A stretch of DNA of 64,000 nucleotides from Alphaproteobacteria bacterium (GTDB taxonomy: Bacteria; Pseudomonadota; Alphaproteobacteria; Sphingomonadales; Sphingomonadaceae), in contig JAHJIJ010000015.1 in assembly GCA_018823325.1 (NCBI GenBank), forward strand, positions 496,001 to 560,000, in the 5' to 3' direction. How positions within the stretch are numbered: the stretch's first letter is position 1; every line of letters starts with the position of its first letter. Below the pieces are notes generated by a model. The model was not told the origin of the DNA. It searched no databases and saw nothing but the letters and a program-made list of their open reading frames with translations. The position numbers and the translations under genes were made by a program. Below, one piece after another: positions 61,891 through 64,000 of this stretch.

Positions 61891-63636
61891 ATGTCCCGCG
61901 TGCATGAAAATCTTCATGAGGAAGCCGAGAGGCTTAAAGATGATTCAGTTTCGTTCAGCCACGAAATTCGTCTATCTTACATAATCTTAGCAGTGATTTT
62001 TCTGCTTGCGGTCACCGCCCCCCCCGTGCTGCTGGTTCAGTATTTTCTTTATCGCCAAGACCTTCCAGTCATCACGCTGATTTTTGGCATTTTGCTTCTC
62101 TGGCGACGGAGACTTTTGCAACGTGGTAAGCCAAGCACGCCTACAGTTACGCCGCAACTTAGCTGGATAATCGGCGCTCTCGCGGTTTTGCTCGTCTTTG
62201 CCTTCTGTTGGGCTGGGCGGCATCTCGTCATGTGGGATTATCCCTTCAGCCGGGATGAACAGCTTGCCCTCTTTGCATCGGAAACGATCAGTTCCGGCCG
62301 CCTTCACGGGCTTATTGCAGAGCCTTGGCTTTCAGTTCGAGCGGCATTGAACCAGACGTTCATGGCGACGCAAACCAATGCAAATGTGTGGGCGCCAGTA
62401 TATTTGCCTGGTAATGCATTGTTGCACATGGTGGTCGAGAAAGTTGGACCGGCAGGGCTCACAGGTCCACTGCTGTGTGCCGCCGGTGTTGTTGCGACTT
62501 GGGGTGTTGCCCGGCAACTCTGGCCTAACCAGGGCGACTTGCACCTCGTCGCTCTGCTCTTGTTCGTTTTGAGCGCTCAAAACCTAGCGCTAGGAATGAC
62601 GAGCTATGCAATGTCGGCGCATTTGACGCTGAACATGTCTTGGCTCTGGCTGTTTTTGAAGAATCGTCCCTGGAGTCATACGGCAGCGCTTCTTGTTGGG
62701 ATGCTGGCTACCGGACTCCACCAGCTGCCGTTTCATCCATTATTTGCTGCCCCGATACTTGCTACGCTTTTGTGGGATCGAAGATGGGCAGTCGCCGGAT
62801 TCTATCTCGTCGGATACGCGCTTATCGGTTTGTTCTGGACTCACTATCTGACCCTGCCCGGCCTTGCTACGCCATCAGGGCTCGCGTCTGAATTAGGAAC
62901 CCAGCGCGCTGCTTCGATGGCTAGCGGCGCCTTTGCGCTTTCACTAAATTACCTACATCTGACAGCAGCAGGGATTGTTCGCTTTTTTAGCTGGCAGCAC
63001 ATCCTATTGCTTCCCCTCATGATCATAGGCGGGCGGGCTGCTTGGCAATCACGTGATCCCATCCAGATCGCACTCGTTTTGTCCTTCCTCCTGATGATCG
63101 TGGTGCGCCTCCTGATGCGCCCTTATCAGGGGCATGGTTGGGGCTACAGATACTTTCATGGCTTGATCGGTGTCGCTTGTTTAACTGCAACCTTCGGCTG
63201 GGCAAAATTGCGTGATGCAGGCTTAGCTGACTGGTCGCAGCTTCGCTTGGCCAGCCTTCTCACATTGGGGCTTGTCATACCTTGGCTGCTTTTTCAGGCC
63301 CATCTAATGGTTCAACCATACGCTAATCTTTCAAAGCGCTTCGACGAACTCCATACAATGGCGCTCATAATTGCGGACAAGGGTGCGCCGTTTGCAAAAG
63401 ACCTAGTCATTAATAGGCCAGATCTATCAAATCGCCCTGTTCGGCTTATGGCATCAGAACTGCATGGAGATGATCTGACGAGGCTTTGTCAGCGTGGTTC
63501 GCTGACCTATGTCAGCGCCTCAGACCTTGCGGGCATTAACGACCTATTTGGCTTGGCGGCCTCTCCTTCTGTCGAAGAGGACAAACGCCTTCTGAATCAC
63601 GCACCTCCCGGATGCGTACGTGCATTTAGTCGTTAG
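61891..63636 (+). CDS. GT-C-like integral membrane protein, AT-richer than surroundings
   Basis: 581 residues with about eleven hydrophobic segments. The first loop after span 3 holds WDYPFSRDEQLALFASETI. Acidic pairs at this position are the catalytic signature of GT-C fold lipid-linked glycosyltransferases (ArnT/PMT group), followed by a hydrophilic region and more spans. The C-terminal 90 residues are soluble and include ELHTMALIIADKGAPFAKDL. Codons ending in A or T are much more frequent than in neighbours. It stands alone between cpaF and the ATP synthase operon, which points to acquisition by transfer. The sugar donor and acceptor are unknown. The family call is by topology only. Confidence 0.7.
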   Translation: MSRVHENLHEEAERLKDDSVSFSHEIRLSYIILAVIFLLAVTAPPVLLVQYFLYRQDLPVITLIFGILLLWRRRLLQRGKPSTPTVTPQLSWIIGALAVLLVFAFCWAGRHLVMWDYPFSRDEQLALFASETISSGRLHGLIAEPWLSVRAALNQTFMATQTNANVWAPVYLPGNALLHMVVEKVGPAGLTGPLLCAAGVVATWGVARQLWPNQGDLHLVALLLFVLSAQNLALGMTSYAMSAHLTLNMSWLWLFLKNRPWSHTAALLVGMLATGLHQLPFHPLFAAPILATLLWDRRWAVAGFYLVGYALIGLFWTHYLTLPGLATPSGLASELGTQRAASMASGAFALSLNYLHLTAAGIVRFFSWQHILLLPLMIIGGRAAWQSRDPIQIALVLSFLLMIVVRLLMRPYQGHGWGYRYFHGLIGVACLTATFGWAKLRDAGLADWSQLRLASLLTLGLVIPWLLFQAHLMVQPYANLSKRFDELHTMALIIADKGAPFAKDLVINRPDLSNRPVRLMASELHGDDLTRLCQRGSLTYVSASDLAGINDLFGLAASPSVEEDKRLLNHAPPGCVRAFSR

Positions 63637-63639
63637 GGT

Positions 63640-63894
63640 TCAACCCGCCTTCTCAGCCAGCACCGTCAGTCCAGCCTCGCTCACCTCAGCAAAGCCGCCC
63701 TCGACCATAATCACGCGCGGCTCTGCACCCTCGCGGTCATAGACCTTGAGCGCGCCGTCCTTCACGGTGGACATGAACGGCGCGTGGCCTTCCAGCACGC
63801 CGAATTCGCCTTCGGTGCCGGGCACCACGACCATGTGGACGTCCTGCGAGAGGACGAGCTTCTCAGGGGTCACGAGTTCGAAGTGCAGTGCCAT
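63640..63894 (-). CDS. atpC: F1 ATP synthase epsilon subunit, short form
   Basis: 84 residues: [39 protein letters not shown], and [20 protein letters not shown]. This is the N-terminal beta-sandwich only. E. coli epsilon (139 aa) has an added helical hairpin that can inhibit the enzyme; it is missing here and the stop is clean. The gene is expected to be last in the atp operon, whose atpD would lie beyond the window end. The 106 bases after it (63895-64000) hold the ribosome site GGGGGGAGAGAAG and no other gene. Located on the cytoplasmic side of the inner membrane. Confidence 0.93.
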   Translation of the reverse strand: MALHFELVTPEKLVLSQDVHMVVVPGTEGEFGVLEGHAPFMSTVKDGALKVYDREGAEPRVIMVEGGFAEVSEAGLTVLAEKAG

Positions 63895-64000
63895 GGTCTT
63901 CTCTCCCCCCTCGCATCGGAGGGGTAAGGGGTGGAATGGTCGCGCCGGTCTCAGCGGGCCCGGCGCGGACCCTGTATCGCTTGCGACCCGTCAAGGGCCG

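Overview
The window is GC-rich, densely packed chromosomal DNA from an alphaproteobacterium, most likely Sphingomonadales (Sphingobium/Sphingomonas type). The evidence is the style of the housekeeping proteins: ribosomal protein S9 with a 45-residue Ala-rich N-terminal extension, a short 84-residue ATP synthase epsilon subunit, a CpaF pilus ATPase, a LigAB-type extradiol dioxygenase, a metX-metW pair beside hisC-tyrC, and dnaA without dnaN beside it. Most genes are ordinary core functions; the accessory interest lies in a few clusters.

Layout. 1-2.2 kb: 5' part of a secreted PEP-CTERM-like protein gene, then yifB/comM. 2.2-6.8 kb: an HxlR regulator divergent from seven small genes (three VOC/glyoxalase proteins, two glutathione S-transferases, DUF4287, DUF1428). 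6.8-12.2 kb: a small secreted protein, an FMN-dependent L-lactate dehydrogenase behind a 20-codon minicistron, an orphan ligA-ligB pair, a MerC-like protein that looks frameshifted at its end, ctaA (haem A synthase) and cutA. 12.4-20.1 kb: rplM-rpsI with a strong terminator, a zinc-finger protein, an ABC-F ATPase, a membrane protein, a zf-CHCC protein, a TauD-like dioxygenase and two L,D-transpeptidases. 20.5-22 kb: dnaA. 22.5-29.8 kb: a six-gene exporter operon (TetR, HlyD, double-NBD ATPase, two ABC-2 permeases, TolC-like lipoprotein) with the architecture of E. coli CecR-YbhGFSR plus an outer-membrane channel, and a 20-bp palindromic operator. 29.9-43.4 kb: a 55-aa small protein, tRNA-Thr, a DUF4168 protein, glcB with a glcG-like gene, dapD, a YbdG-type MscS channel, a PilZ protein, rnr, hisC-tyrC and metX-metW.

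43.5-54.4 kb: a Bcr/CflA-type MFS exporter, then a heavy-metal type RND operon (B-A-C order) divergent from a two-component system whose kinase has a PhoQ-like H-box. A nested palindrome lies between them, and a fatty-acid desaturase follows. A gene-poor stretch then leads to tRNA-Val, so the block may be an acquired island. 54.4-64 kb: a two-domain regulator, acnA, a FrnE-like DsbA protein, an exported methyltransferase-like protein, cpaF, an AT-richer GT-C-like membrane protein and atpC.

Intergenic regions carry several palindromic repeat families (8.79-8.88, 19.18-19.41 and 20.35-20.40 kb). No insertion sequence, CRISPR array, phage gene or rRNA was seen. All identifications come from reading the sequence and from memory of protein families; no database search was run.
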